Assembly: GCA_002811645.1 (NCBI GenBank)
Contig: PDIP01000087.1
Location: forward strand, 1-21,786
Direction: 5' to 3'
Origin: Corallochytrium limacisporum
Lineage: Eukaryota; Opisthokonta
DNA: 21,786 nt
The notes beneath the pieces were generated by a model. It was not told the DNA's origin. It ran no database searches and saw only the letters and a list, made by a program, of their open reading frames with translations. Below are positions 1 through 9,946 of this stretch, in pieces. How positions within the stretch are numbered: the stretch's first letter is position 1; every line of letters starts with the position of its first letter. A program made the position numbers and the translations under genes.

Positions 1-2057
1 GGGGGGGGGGGGGGGGGGGGGGGGAAGGGGAGGGGAGGAGGGGGAGAGGGGGTCCAACCCCCTCTCCCTCCACACCCAATAAGGAATAGATTCGCAATTT
101 CGTGGACTCCAACTTGATTTTCTCGCTTTCCCGAAAGGATCCGAGAATTTGGAATTATCCTTTATCACTTTTTTTTGATTCCCGTTATCACTCTGTTGTT
201 TCTCCTTGTGTCAAACCTGCACGGGACCACTCCTGCCCCCTCCCCCCAGAGCAGTTCCCAACCACGGACCTATTTTTTTCTTTCATCAGCAATATTCTAT
301 TATTTCAATACCGAAGAATTAGGGCTATTATTTTTTCCTCCCGGACGTTCCAAATCTATTGAGATGTCCCTCCATAGAATTGCTATGGGTGTACGTGTTT
401 TCCCTCTTCCCCTGGTCCCAGGATCCCCCGCACTGAGCACCCACGAAGGCGGTGTGCTTCAAAATTCCTTCAATCTAACGAGGTCCCCCTTGCATACTTC
501 ATACAAACAAGCCGGTCAGACTCTCACAATGGGAGCACAGAGCCTCATACATCAACAAAGAGTGGGAAATTCATGTTGCACCAAATTAGCGGGCCGCATC
601 AAACTGCTATGCATCCATGGTGCATCCCTAGCGGGAATCCAGGACAAACTTACAGACCGGCGCGGAGCTTTGAACCCTGTTGCCCATGGTTCACAGAGCA
701 AGATCTGTAAACACAAGCACACAAGAAGGGATGGGCATATGTGCCTCTGTGGGTCTGTCCGGGTGTGAGCGTTGTGTGTTGGGGAACTTTTTGGTTGCTC
801 CGTCTCCAGTGTACATATCCGTAGTGAACAGTCAGGGTAGGTAGTGGTTGTCCGTTTAGAGTATGTGGTTTCGATGCCACAGACGTGCATCGCACTTGGA
901 TGGCCCAAACGGGATCACTCGACAGTAACGGGACAAAGAAAGCCAAATGATGCGGACAATACACTATGCGCGTTTGGACGGAAAAACAGCGATTCCACAT
1001 GGTGTGAGTGGAGAAAATTAGGCAGTCCGTTAGATATATAACCGCCTATCTGAAGTTCTCGTGTGGGGGGGAGGGGGGGGGGAGGATTTTGCCCAGATGT
1101 TTCCAGGTTTTCACGAGCCACCTTACAACAGAGCAGCACAGAAGTGAAGCAATTCAGTTTATCCCCATACAAATAGGGATACACTGTGTTGCCGTGATCA
1201 CCTGGATGCGTGCGGACCCACTGCCATGTAACATATCTGTAAGGGCTAAACCCCGAAGCGAATTGCACTACCACAATAACCTCAATACGCTGTGCTTATT
1301 TAGACGCCGTGGTACGTATTTTGAGATCAACGTGGAAATGGGTGCTGTTCTACTCAGCGGCCACAATCCATTAGCGCAGAATGTATGCCTTAAATCACGC
1401 ATACGTGTGCATGATACCATTTGGTGTATTCCACGCCTCTATTCATCTTAGTCGTCCTCTGGGATCTGTGTGTGCCGTGCGACTCCAGGTCTGTGTGTTC
1501 ACGATTGTCTTTTCCCCCTTTCTCCAAGTTTCGTTGGCTTGCTCTCTTCCCAAGAACAGGGCAGCCACCAGCGAATAGTGAACAAAAAAAAAATTTGTCC
1601 AGGTTCTGGTGCCAGCGGAAGATCCTATTGATATACTCCATTGCCCTAAAATTAACCTATTAGTAAGAATCATCGTATTGGACATCGGGGCAATAGTGAT
1701 ATACTTGCATCTTCCAACAATGGCGGAAACAGCTCTGGGTAGGGGAGCTGTTACCCCTGAACCAGGCAGTGGAACTCCTCTCCTATTTCTAAATTGAAAC
1801 CTGGCATTGCTCTTGTTGCCTATGTTTCTTTGGAAAGCGGCAATTGCATCAGAGATGTGTCAAGAGTGCACCAGTCAGAGCCTGAGTCATGTAGAATAGC
1901 GGGCAATGGAAGTTGTACATCAGACGAGAGCTAGCATATCATAGCGAGATTATGAATTGCGAGCAGGCTTGTTATGCGTGAGCTTGTTACGGTACGGAGA
2001 GCGAAACCAATTACTAATCCCAACTAGGAGTAATAACTCAAGAACATATATAACTCA
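1..2057. other. Gene-free region with G-rich start
   Basis: I see no supportable gene here. The first 24 bases are an uninterrupted G run, followed by GA-rich sequence to about base 52, which could form G-quadruplexes and may mark a contig edge. The open frames in this stretch (for example 175-768 and 1008-1451 on the + strand) begin at non-ATG codons and translate into low-complexity or compositionally random sequence with no domain or signal I recognise. A G-rich tract lies at 1065-1085 with a G10 core, and an A10 run at 1584-1593. Confidence 0.6.
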
Positions 2058-2074
2058 GCGGCGGCGGCGGCGGC
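2058..2074. repeat. (GCG)n trinucleotide microsatellite
   Basis: Five tandem GCG units plus two bases sit in otherwise non-coding sequence. It is too short to assign a role and is probably a simple slippage repeat. Confidence 0.9.
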
Positions 2075-4064
2075 ATTTGTCGTGCCCACTGAACGGCAAG
2101 AGCCAGGCAGGACATCATAGACAACACCGCAAAAAATAGCTGCGGCCGGCAAGCTCAGCAGCAGTTGCCCGTCTATTCAGAGCGCGAACGGATGTTGGCG
2201 AAATCAAGTTGACTCACTGTGCGGAGGCTTTTCGTCGGATATGAAATCCGTTGCCTTGTTTCCAGAGGTGGCTCAATAGTCTGCCTGTTTTCCTCGAAAT
2301 CGACACTTTACGACAGACCGCGAGATACCGAAGCAACAGTATCGATTCTGCAGTGTGGAGCTTTGAGGAAACCTCGCCACTGTTGAACGAGGAAACCTGC
2401 GTCTGGTTGCACCTCTTTCAACAGCTTTCACGTGGATATGTAGGAAAAGACAGGTTCGCTCAGTAATACATTATTCACTTCATATCTGCGGAAAACGGGC
2501 TTGCAAAATACAAATATTACAATGATAAATTTTTATCAACCGCCAAATAACCAGAATTGTGCTAATATCCCTCAGGCATTTCCCATACTACCACTACCAA
2601 TATTTCCTAGATGACAGTAACACTTTTAACCCCCAAAGGTTTATATGGAAATTAAAAGCGCAGTGGCTGATAATCGGGCTGCAGCCTCCCGCAGTGCGCT
2701 GATATACCGCTCTTGTGATGAAGATAAAGAGGCCCCCGAGGAATAGTACCACTTCGGTATATCAAATGAATACCTCTCCAGAGCGAATCAAAACAAATGT
2801 GTCAGTTTGACGCACAAATTCTATTATTTTGCTTGGTTTGTGATCCGGTGTTTATGCGTGTGTATTGGACGTCATCATATTACCTACCGTGTCCATCCCC
2901 CTAGTATCAAAACCTTCGAACGCACCCCAGCGAGAATCTCGCTCTTTGCGTGAGCGCCCGTTTCTTTCTTTTTCACATCGGTGTCGTGGTGTCAAACACC
3001 GCCCCCCCCTTCCCCAACCCCCGGCGGGGCTCCCCCCGCGGTGTGGCGCGAGACAAGCAGCAAAGGAAGAAAAAGGAAAGAAAAGAAAAAGATGGAGAGG
3101 CGCGGTACTGTGGGGTTCTGTGTCGTATGGTCCACACAGATTTGGAACACAACGGCCAGGGAGATTAGTGTGTAGCTTAGCCATGGAATTGCTATTTATA
3201 TTCCTTGGACGCCTCAATCTCTCGCAGTACGTGAAAGTCACTGCTCTTGTACTTTAGCTCCTGCCGAATAAAGCAACTCTTCGCAAACCCCCGAACCCAC
3301 TCCCTTCCTCATTTCGATGTTCTTTACTTTCCTTTTTCTTTACATTTCGTGTGCTGTTGCGCAGTGACAGTCTGCATTGTATACGAGGGACACAGGCCAC
3401 TCGCACCATCATCGATCGAGAAAGGAAAGATTTTTCCCTCAAACTTGACGACACTTTCGTTGTCCTATTTCCTGCAACGCTTGCGTGAGTAGGTTTGCTC
3501 ACCAAGAGAATTGATAATATTGGAGAATATACCCAAGGAAAACGGACGGCGACGACGCAGGTTGCTTGCACATTGGGCACGGTGCCTAAAGGGTTTGGCA
3601 TTGTGCGGGAATGATGGGTGTGCGCGTATGATAATGAGGAAAACAGAGTTCTGTCAGTTTCTTTGAAGTTCTCGCTGCATGTCGTCCATTGACCTGGAGG
3701 GTTTGCAGTATGTATGTAGATCTGCCTGATACGTCGCAGCTTTCTCCACATATAACCGCCATTATACCCCAAAACTCATCTCTGGCATCACCATCGCGGT
3801 CGTTTGTGAAGTTTTTGCGCGTATTTTCTACATAGTTGCACGGTCCACATTCTCCCTCTGTGATCTTCCAGTTGGCTTTCGTTGGAAATTGGAAGTGTTT
3901 GCCTTTGCTCCTCCTCCTCCCTGCGGCCAACCATTGGCCCTCCACCAACTGATCCATGATTCATCAAGCACATCAAAATTTGAGATGCAACCCAATAAAA
4001 GACACAGCCATACCAGTGTGGATCCACAAGCTATGAGCTAGCGGTCAAAAAAATTGGGGCACCG
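2075..4064. other. Gene-free region
   Basis: I find no convincing gene on either strand. Around 2461-2640 the sequence is AT-rich. Around 3001-3100 a C run is followed by a purine-rich tract, roughly 3058-3100. The open frames here (for example 2865-3257 + and 3254-3772 -) lack ATG starts in good context and have shadow-like, low-complexity translations. Confidence 0.55.
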
Positions 4065-4080
4065 TCCACAGTACTGTGGA
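4065..4080. repeat. Perfect 16-bp palindrome
   Basis: TCCACAGTACTGTGGA reads identically on both strands. It lies directly beside a second inverted repeat (4081-4125), so the two could form consecutive hairpins or a cruciform. No gene is adjacent. A protein-binding site or the end of a small non-autonomous element are both possible, and nothing decides between them. Confidence 0.85.
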
Positions 4081-4125
4081 GACCAGTCAACAGAATCGTG
4101 GTCGCAACGTAGAACTTGACTGGTC
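4081..4125. repeat. 10-bp inverted repeat, 25-nt loop
   Basis: The arm GACCAGTCAA (4081-4090) is the exact reverse complement of TTGACTGGTC (4116-4125). It starts on the base after the 16-bp palindrome. It is a candidate for a structured RNA or a cruciform. No homology is recognised. Confidence 0.85.
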
Positions 4126-5120
4126 CTCACCGTTCAGTGGATGAGATTTAATAGAACCCAATAGGAGGAGCAGAGCCAAGATTAAGGGGTAGTCAACGAC
4201 AGTTGAACAAGTGGGATTTTGTTTGCACCACCACGGGGACGAAGGTGCTCTTCAATGTGGACAATCGTCAAACCAACGGCAACACCAATATAACGAAGAC
4301 ACTAGCGATCGAATGATATCGTAAACGAGAAAACTGTCGGCACCAGGCGTACGCATTGCTAAACTAAGCGAGCTCCGAGGAAACAGGAACAACCGAACGG
4401 AACAACAATGCGGGGGTGTATCTAATTTCTCTCACATCCTCTCCCATCGGGGCTAAGGTGTGGCGTGCCTTTGGTTCTATACTGATAATCGCAAAGAAAA
4501 AAACAGGAACATGGGGGAGGCGCTTAGCACACAGACGCACACTGACACTGACGGAGACGGTGGGCGGGAACTCCCTCAGCTGATTCAACGGAAGTGTGGA
4601 GGCTTAATTGTACCCTTCCTGCTATGGGAGCCCAGCATAGGTCCGTTGAGATAACGTATATAAGCTTTGTGTGAAATGAGCTTGTGCCATTGTGTATGGT
4701 AGAGCAAGACTGTGATGGGCGATGGATAGGGCATCATAACAAGCATCTGCGCACCATGCTAAAGCACGACACTTCTTAATCTGCTTGGTATGGCTACTGA
4801 CCGACTGGAAACAGGCGCATAAGCAGCAGCTTTGATTAGGATCGGATGCAAGATTCACACGTCGGCCGCCTACGGACAAACTCCTGTGTGAGCAACAATG
4901 GGAATTATCATGATCCTGCAATATATTTAAAATATATATGAAATATATAAATATATAACAATCATAAAATCAAATGTTCTCAAGGGCAATCTGGACCTTG
5001 GGGGGGGGGAACTCGTTTTTGCCTCTTAGGGTCTCGTCTCCCAGGCTGCCCGAAGGTGCTGTGCTCCAGAGAGGGAGTTCGGGGTCCCCGGTGCGGCAAC
5101 TTAATCCGAGCATTTACTAG
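4126..5120. other. Gene-free region with an AT-rich island
   Basis: No gene is supported. An island of almost pure A and T runs from about 4919 to 4962, unlike its surroundings, and a G10 run sits at 5000-5009. The AT island could be an easily melted regulatory element or simple-sequence DNA. The 99-codon open frame on the minus strand (4622-4921) starts at TTG and looks random. Confidence 0.55.
4919..4962. repeat. AT-rich low-complexity tract
   Basis: This stretch is built from imperfect ATATAT, AAATAT and TTTAAA units with almost no G or C. It lies upstream of the broken gene beginning at 5121-5202. A promoter or nucleosome-free role is possible but only inferred. Confidence 0.7.
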
Positions 5121-6083
5121 GTCAGACGCAAGGCACTTCAGCTGCTCGGTATTCGCAAGAAACGAAAAAATAACGTTGTTAATGTTGCTACGGTGGTGCA
5201 AATGATTGTCAATTCGATTCTGTCCACGGCATCCAAAGCACCGCTCTGGCTACATCTACTCGAGTATCGAGTCTATGTTGCCGCGTGCATACACGCTACT
5301 GGGCATGAGCAAAGCATCTTGCGGCGCCTACTTATTGATCACTTAATCGGAGCTGAGCTGCTCTAGAACAGTCCTGGGACTTTGGCCTAACCGGCGCTGT
5401 CGAACGCCAGAAGGAGGCAGCATCAGTGCTGCGGGCCCTGGCTGGCATTGTTCGCCGGTGTTTCGACGGTCGTATGTTCCGCACTGACGATGAAGTCGAG
5501 AGTGAATGCGTTGTCTTCAACGCTAACATTGAAGCCACCAAGCCGTCGCTACTGTCGTTCTGGAAAACCTTCGCGTCACCACCCTCCGCGGACATTGCGC
5601 AGCATACATTGCTCACAACGACCACCACAGAACGGATCCGGTCCCTTGGTTTCTCTAAGGCTGTCGAGGACAGTCGGGAACGTAGGCAGACCGAAACCCA
5701 CGCTTTGGCCATGGTATACGAGTACATGGTTGAGCACACGCAACCAATTATTGGAGAAGTCGAGGCAGTCACGGACGAAGTGCGTATGGAACGCACAGCG
5801 GTGCCCCAGGAGGAGCGGTTGATACGGTTCCTGTTGCAGACATTGAGCCAGCGGGTGATCAATAAGCATGCCTTACTCAGAGAGAAAGGACTTGGGCCCG
5901 ATGCCGGTAAGCACGGCCAAGAAGAAGCCCACAACGCGGAGGAAGGGGGGCTGTGTTGTGGAAATCAATGAACAAGAGGTTCGTGGTGTTATCAAACGGC
6001 GAAGGCGTAGCATCCTCGATCCTTTCCGATCCACCTCTGTGAGAGCTAATCCATTCAAGGTGGAGATGTGGAAGATCGCGTAA
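5121..6083 (+). pseudogene. Unrecognised helix-rich protein gene, frame broken twice
   Basis: Three overlapping + strand frames together look like one protein. Frame A is open from 5121, has its first ATG at 5202 and stops at 5364-5366. It gives a basic, helical segment (VRRKALQLLG, then LWLHLLEYRVYVAACIHATG). Frame B is open from 5357 to 5971 and carries the body, including WDFGLTG, SFWKTFA and YEYMVEHTQP. Frame A then resumes to 6083 and ends in a basic tail (KRRRRSILDPFRSTS ... WKIA). Joining them needs a one-base shift near 5357-5366 and another before 5971; the G6 run at 5945-5950 is the simplest place for the second. The amino-acid make-up is protein-like and the opposite-strand frame is Ser/Arg-rich, so + is the coding strand. 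VRRKALQLLG resembles a HEAT-type helix, but I do not recognise the family. An intron acceptor just before 5121 is possible, so upstream exons may be missing. It may be a decaying gene, or an intact gene with two draft errors. Confidence 0.5.
5182..5205 (+). promoter_or_regulatory. Short uORF ending in an ATGA overlap
   Basis: A seven-codon upstream ORF (MLLRWCK) ends with TGA at 5203-5205, overlapping the first in-frame ATG of the broken gene at 5202-5204. Such an overlap would allow termination followed by reinitiation. It matters only if the transcript starts upstream and if 5202 is the true start, neither of which is shown. The main frame is also open further 5' to 5121. Confidence 0.35.
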
Positions 6084-6511
6084 AGTCATCCATGGATGCG
6101 GAAAAGAGAGAACGACAAGGGCGGGATGGAACAAGTAGGACCAGAGCATATCATGTAAATGTAGCTCTCAAACCTGCCACTTTCTGCTTATAAATCAGTT
6201 AGCTATAGTTTCACCGTGCCCCCTTCCGAAGAACCACGAAATAACAAAACGAGAAGCCTACATTAACGTCCACTGTGATCGTCGTGTAATCGGTAGTAGG
6301 GGGCCGACAACGGGGGTGCACGCTGTACAGAGATGACGGCCCATTGATCTGAAAGCCAGGGCACCAAACGCCCGCTTACGCACCGGTGCGGGAGCCAATC
6401 ACCGCCCTCACCCCGGTTGGCGCAACTGAGTGGTGTTACCCGCACAGGGAAAATGGACTCCCTTTTCTTTCCTTTTCCGGCGAAGAAGGTTTGAAGGAGG
6501 ACGAGACTTGG

Positions 6512-6530
6512 CCCCCCCCCCCGGGGGCGG
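6512..6530. repeat. C11-GGGGGCGG homopolymer junction
   Basis: A run of 11 C is followed directly by five G, then CGG, so the centre is a CCCCCGGGGG palindrome. A closely similar C15-GGGGGCG junction occurs at 12997-13018. Confidence 0.85.
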
Positions 6531-7016
6531 CTAGTTTTCCTCGGTGGTACGGTAGTACACCCTCGCTTCAGTGTCTCTCCCCGTTTTATTTTTGGGGGGT
6601 TTGGGGGGGGGGGAGGAGTGTTGGAGGAGGTTTTCCCTTTTGTTTTTTTTTTTGGTCTGTGTTTTTTCTTTTATTGGGGAATGAAACGAAGGGAAACGAA
6701 GAAGTCGATACTGGGAGAGAGGGGTCTCCTCCCCCCCCCCTCCCCTCGCTGACCACAGTACCACCACAAAGTGTAGGATTGGATGGGTATGGCGTCAAGC
6801 GTGAGGCGGTGCGCGTGTGTGTGTGCTACAAAGACGAAAACGACAAGGAAATTGGACCGTGGACAACCCAACGAAAAGAAACAAAAATAAAACGGGAGAT
6901 GCGCCATCGCGGGCCGGCATAACATAGCAGCAGCGGGGCACAGGGGCACAGCATCCGACACCACCACCAAAACCAACTTGCACACAACTAGACACACCGC
7001 TCGCAGCACACACGAG

Positions 7017-7042
7017 ACGGCCTCCGTAGAACGGCCTCCGTA
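7017..7042. repeat. Two direct copies of ACGGCCTCCGTA
   Basis: Identical 12-bp units lie at 7017-7028 and 7031-7042, separated by two bases, about 660 bp upstream of the thiolase ATG. Each unit has complementary ends (ACGG and CCGT). They could be tandem factor-binding sites, but this is inference only. Confidence 0.7.
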
Positions 7043-7451
7043 ACAAGCAAGGACCAGAAAAAAGTTTGAGAAAAGGTGACCTCGTTCGGTGGTGGAAGGT
7101 GCAGCTACGCGTTGAAGAAAAAAATTCACCGCCCGCCTTCTCCTCATCCGCTGGAGGACGGGTGACTTTTTCATTTTGGGCACACGGAGCGCCAGGGGTG
7201 ACGTACCGCTCTGGCCCGCCGACAGGTGAGCGGAGAGGTGAGATGGTTCTGTATGGAGGAGCAGTGCAGTCTAAGGCCGGCACGAACCTGTTGTCGCATG
7301 TGAGTGTTCCATTTTCGCCATACTTTGGGTATTGGGGAAGGGTACCGGTGTTGGGAATGGAGTCTGGCCTTTTTGACCCGTGTTCTGAAAGCATTCCGGA
7401 CGCTGTCTGCGGGATCAGCGTGGTACAAACAGATGCCTAGCAAATGAATGA

Positions 7452-7703
7452 CACAGGTCTGAACAACTTCAAAAGGAGTCCGGTACTTTAGTGTTTTCAA
7501 TAAAGTGTGTATATCTCCTTGTAAGTCTGTGCACAAAAGCATTTTTGGTGCACGCACGATTCAAGGCAGAAAAGATTTCGACTCATCAGAACCTCCCTCT
7601 GGACCAGAGCCCGAACAAACGTTTTCGGGGGCTTGAAGAAGAACAGAACAATCCCTCCATCGGTGGAACAGTAGCTAACGGAAGCAACAATACAAGAGAC
7701 ACC
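7452..7703 (+). promoter_or_regulatory. Thiolase leader, ATG-free, possible small intron
   Basis: These 252 bases contain no ATG in any frame, and the thiolase frame stays open through them without a start. A consensus splice donor GTAAGT occurs at 7521-7526, with possible acceptors at 7568-7569 (GGCAG) and 7588-7589 (ATCAG). A small leader intron, or a spliced upstream coding exon that adds an N-terminal extension, is therefore possible. No RNA evidence is available here. Confidence 0.35.
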
Positions 7704-8897
7704 ATGACGTACGGACAGGTCGACATTGTTACTGCAGTCCGCACCCCAGTCGGTGCCTTCAACGGAGGCCTCTCCTCCTTCCCTGCCTCTGACCTCGGCT
7801 CTGCAGTGATCAAAGAGTGCCTGAAGAGAGGCAATGTCAACCCTGATGACGTCGATGAAGTGATCATGGGTCAGGTGCTGACGGCCAGCACTGGTCAGGG
7901 CCCTGCACGTCAGGCTTCTATCGGAGCTGGCATTCCTAAGGAAGTCCCGGCCTACTCAGTCAACATGCTCTGCGGATCAGGTCTTAAGGCCGTTGGTCTG
8001 GCCTACCAGTCCATTCGCGCCGGTGACAACACTGTAGTCGTTGCCGGTGGCCAGGAGTCTATGTCTCGGGCGCCGCACGCTGTCCACATGCGCGCAGGTA
8101 CCAAGTTCGGTCCGGCGACCATGGAGGACACAATGATCAAGGACGGTCTGACTGACGCCTTCTCCAACATTCACATGGGCATCACCGCTGAGAATGTGGC
8201 AAAGATGTATTCGGTCTCGCGCCAGGACCAGGACGAGTTTGCAGCTGAATCACAGCGCAAGGCCGCGGAGGCTACCAACGCCGGCAAGTTTGAAGCGGAG
8301 ATCCTGCCAATCTCTGTACCACAGCGCAAGGGTGATCCTATCATCGTGAACAAGGACGAGGGAATCCGCAGCAATACCACTGCCGATGGTCTGGCAAAGC
8401 TCCGTCCGGCGTTCTCTAAGGATGCCGAGGCCTCCGTCACGGCCGGCAACGCCTCCACTTTGAACGATGGAGCCGCCGCTATGCTGGTCATGGACCATAA
8501 TGAAACGCTCAAGCGTGGACTCAAGCCTATGGCTCGCATCGTGTCTTGGGGCCAAGCGGGTGTCGATCCGAAGATCATGGGTATGGGACCCTTGCCGGCC
8601 ATGGAGAAGGCCTTGAAGCGTGCTGGCTGGACTTACGCCGACCTCGACCTCGCTGAAGTGAACGAGGCATTCGCTTCGCAGTCCCTGGCCGTGCGTCGGG
8701 AGACCGACCTCAAACCCGAGGTGATCAACGTCAATGGCGGTGCCATTGCCATCGGCCACCCCATTGGCGCCTCCGGTGCTCGTATCCTCGTCACCCTGTT
8801 GCACGCTCTCCAGCAGTCGGGTAAGAAGCGTGGCATTGCCGCTCTGTGCATTGGCGGAGGTATGGGTGTGGCAATGTGCGTAGAAATGTGCGAATGA
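7704..8897 (+). CDS. ACAT: Acetyl-CoA acetyltransferase (thiolase II)
   Basis: This enzyme condenses two acetyl-CoA into acetoacetyl-CoA, and can run the reverse thiolysis. It feeds the mevalonate pathway or ketone metabolism. The 397-residue length is typical of biosynthetic thiolases. The nucleophile is Cys90 in NMLCGSG. NEAF (320-323), His352 in GHPIGASG and Cys382 in CIGGGMG complete the active site and the standard thiolase signatures. The start at 7704 is chosen because it is the first ATG of the frame, has a strong context (ACCATGA), and gives the usual N-terminus (VDIVTAVRTPVGAF). No targeting peptide is visible from this start, so a cytosolic location is inferred. The C-terminus (VEMCE) is not a peroxisomal PTS1. 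The frame is open for 84 codons upstream without an ATG, so a spliced, mitochondrially targeted isoform cannot be excluded. The gene has no internal introns. Confidence 0.96.
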   Translation: MTYGQVDIVTAVRTPVGAFNGGLSSFPASDLGSAVIKECLKRGNVNPDDVDEVIMGQVLTASTGQGPARQASIGAGIPKEVPAYSVNMLCGSGLKAVGLAYQSIRAGDNTVVVAGGQESMSRAPHAVHMRAGTKFGPATMEDTMIKDGLTDAFSNIHMGITAENVAKMYSVSRQDQDEFAAESQRKAAEATNAGKFEAEILPISVPQRKGDPIIVNKDEGIRSNTTADGLAKLRPAFSKDAEASVTAGNASTLNDGAAAMLVMDHNETLKRGLKPMARIVSWGQAGVDPKIMGMGPLPAMEKALKRAGWTYADLDLAEVNEAFASQSLAVRRETDLKPEVINVNGGAIAIGHPIGASGARILVTLLHALQQSGKKRGIAALCIGGGMGVAMCVEMCE

Positions 8898-9946
8898 ATG
8901 ACCTAAGCTACCATTCGCACTGCCAGCCACGGCCATGCCAGCAGGTTGCGGGATGTGCGCGTCTTGCTGCTATCAAAAGCCCCTAGCCTCTGATTGGCAA
9001 GCAACCCACACACCCCATTGTCTATGTATAGGATGCCAAATATAAAGCCTTCCGGATATCTATAACTGTCTATCAACAGAGCTGTAGACGTAAAATTTAC
9101 AGAGCTCAGTATACACACTATTGGACACCCGCCAGTTTTCAGCCACATCCCGCCCTCTGACTATGCCAAACACGAGCTAGCAAAAAACCCCCGTCGGATC
9201 CCATAGCGAAGAAAGGACCAAACACACTTGGGAAAAGGGAGCAGAGAAACTGCCGTAGAAGTGAAACGGAAGGGAAGCACACAAAGGACCACTACTAATT
9301 TTATATACTGAATATTTTAGAATCTGTCTCCCTGGCCCACCCGTGTATTTATTAATAGAAATAACTGTTGTCTCTAAATAATATACTGACTTCTATATTA
9401 AGTGAGCTTACCCTGGGTAAACAACCGAAGGACCAGAGTGGGGAGGGGGGCCACACTCTCACACACACACGGGCCCCGTGGGGCCTCCCTTTTTGAATGG
9501 GTGCCGTTTCCTGACAAGCAATTCACTACCGTCACGGTCGCGGGTTGGCTGTTGGCACCAAGGAATCAGTGTGTTTGTTTTGTGGAGAGGCCTGTTATGT
9601 GGCCCCGTGGATGGGTCATGTCTTTTGCAATGCCCTCGATGTATATACCAGCACATTACACAGTCATATCAGTGCAATAATGCACAGCAATTCTATTGTA
9701 TGGTCGACTATTTGAGATTATGGTGTTTTTGCATCGCTCACAGTTGTTTGTATTTGCACATAAGGACATCATTTAATCGTACATAGGGCGATAGTCTTTC
9801 AAGCAAGTGGGTGTATTTCTGTTCACGGGAGCAAGCATCTAACCCGACAACATACTTCTCGGGTATTGTAAATTACACGGGAAGCACAAACACACGCATT
9901 AGTCTTCTTTCTAAACATTTCCTCTTAGATCCAAACATAAACGAAC
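8898..9946. other. Thiolase 3' region and QCR7 leader
   Basis: No gene is supported here. 9291-9410 is AT-rich. A CA repeat near 9461-9470 is followed by the inverted repeat GGCCCC/GGGGCC (9472-9485). The 225 bases before the QCR7 start contain no ATG. A candidate splice acceptor (CTAAACATTTCCTCTTAG) ends at 9928, 18 bases before the QCR7 ATG, so a leader intron is possible. The 81- to 102-codon open frames in this stretch do not look like proteins. Confidence 0.55.

Larger units (their letters stand above)
6084..7451. other. Intergenic low-complexity region upstream of thiolase
   Basis: No gene is supported in this 1.4 kb stretch. It contains a C11 run joined to GGGGGCG (6512-6530), a G11 run (6603-6613), a T11 run (6643-6653) and a C10 run (6731-6740). 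It also holds two 12-bp direct copies of ACGGCCTCCGTA (7017-7028 and 7031-7042). The 178-codon + frame (6386-6922) and the 170- and 199-codon minus frames are driven by Gly, Pro and Phe from these runs and are not convincing proteins. Confidence 0.55.

Noticed and set aside
175-768. 197-codon + strand frame near the window start
   Set aside because: It begins at TTG, and neither its composition nor any motif supports a real protein.
1008-1451. 147-codon + strand frame
   Set aside because: It crosses a G-rich tract, lacks any recognisable domain and has no supporting context.
5354-5371. Programmed -1 frameshift in the broken gene
   Set aside because: No X XXY YYZ slippery heptamer precedes the stop. 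A mutation or base-call error is simpler.
5332-5934. 200-codon minus-strand ORF over the broken gene
   Set aside because: Its translation is rich in Ser, Arg and Thr, as shadow frames are, while the + strand pieces look like folded protein.
6386-6922. 178-codon + strand frame
   Set aside because: Most of it is Gly, Pro and Phe produced by C, G and T runs.
6671-7394. 170- and 199-codon minus-strand frames
   Set aside because: They are random-looking Cys/Arg/Phe-rich translations over low-complexity DNA upstream of the thiolase.
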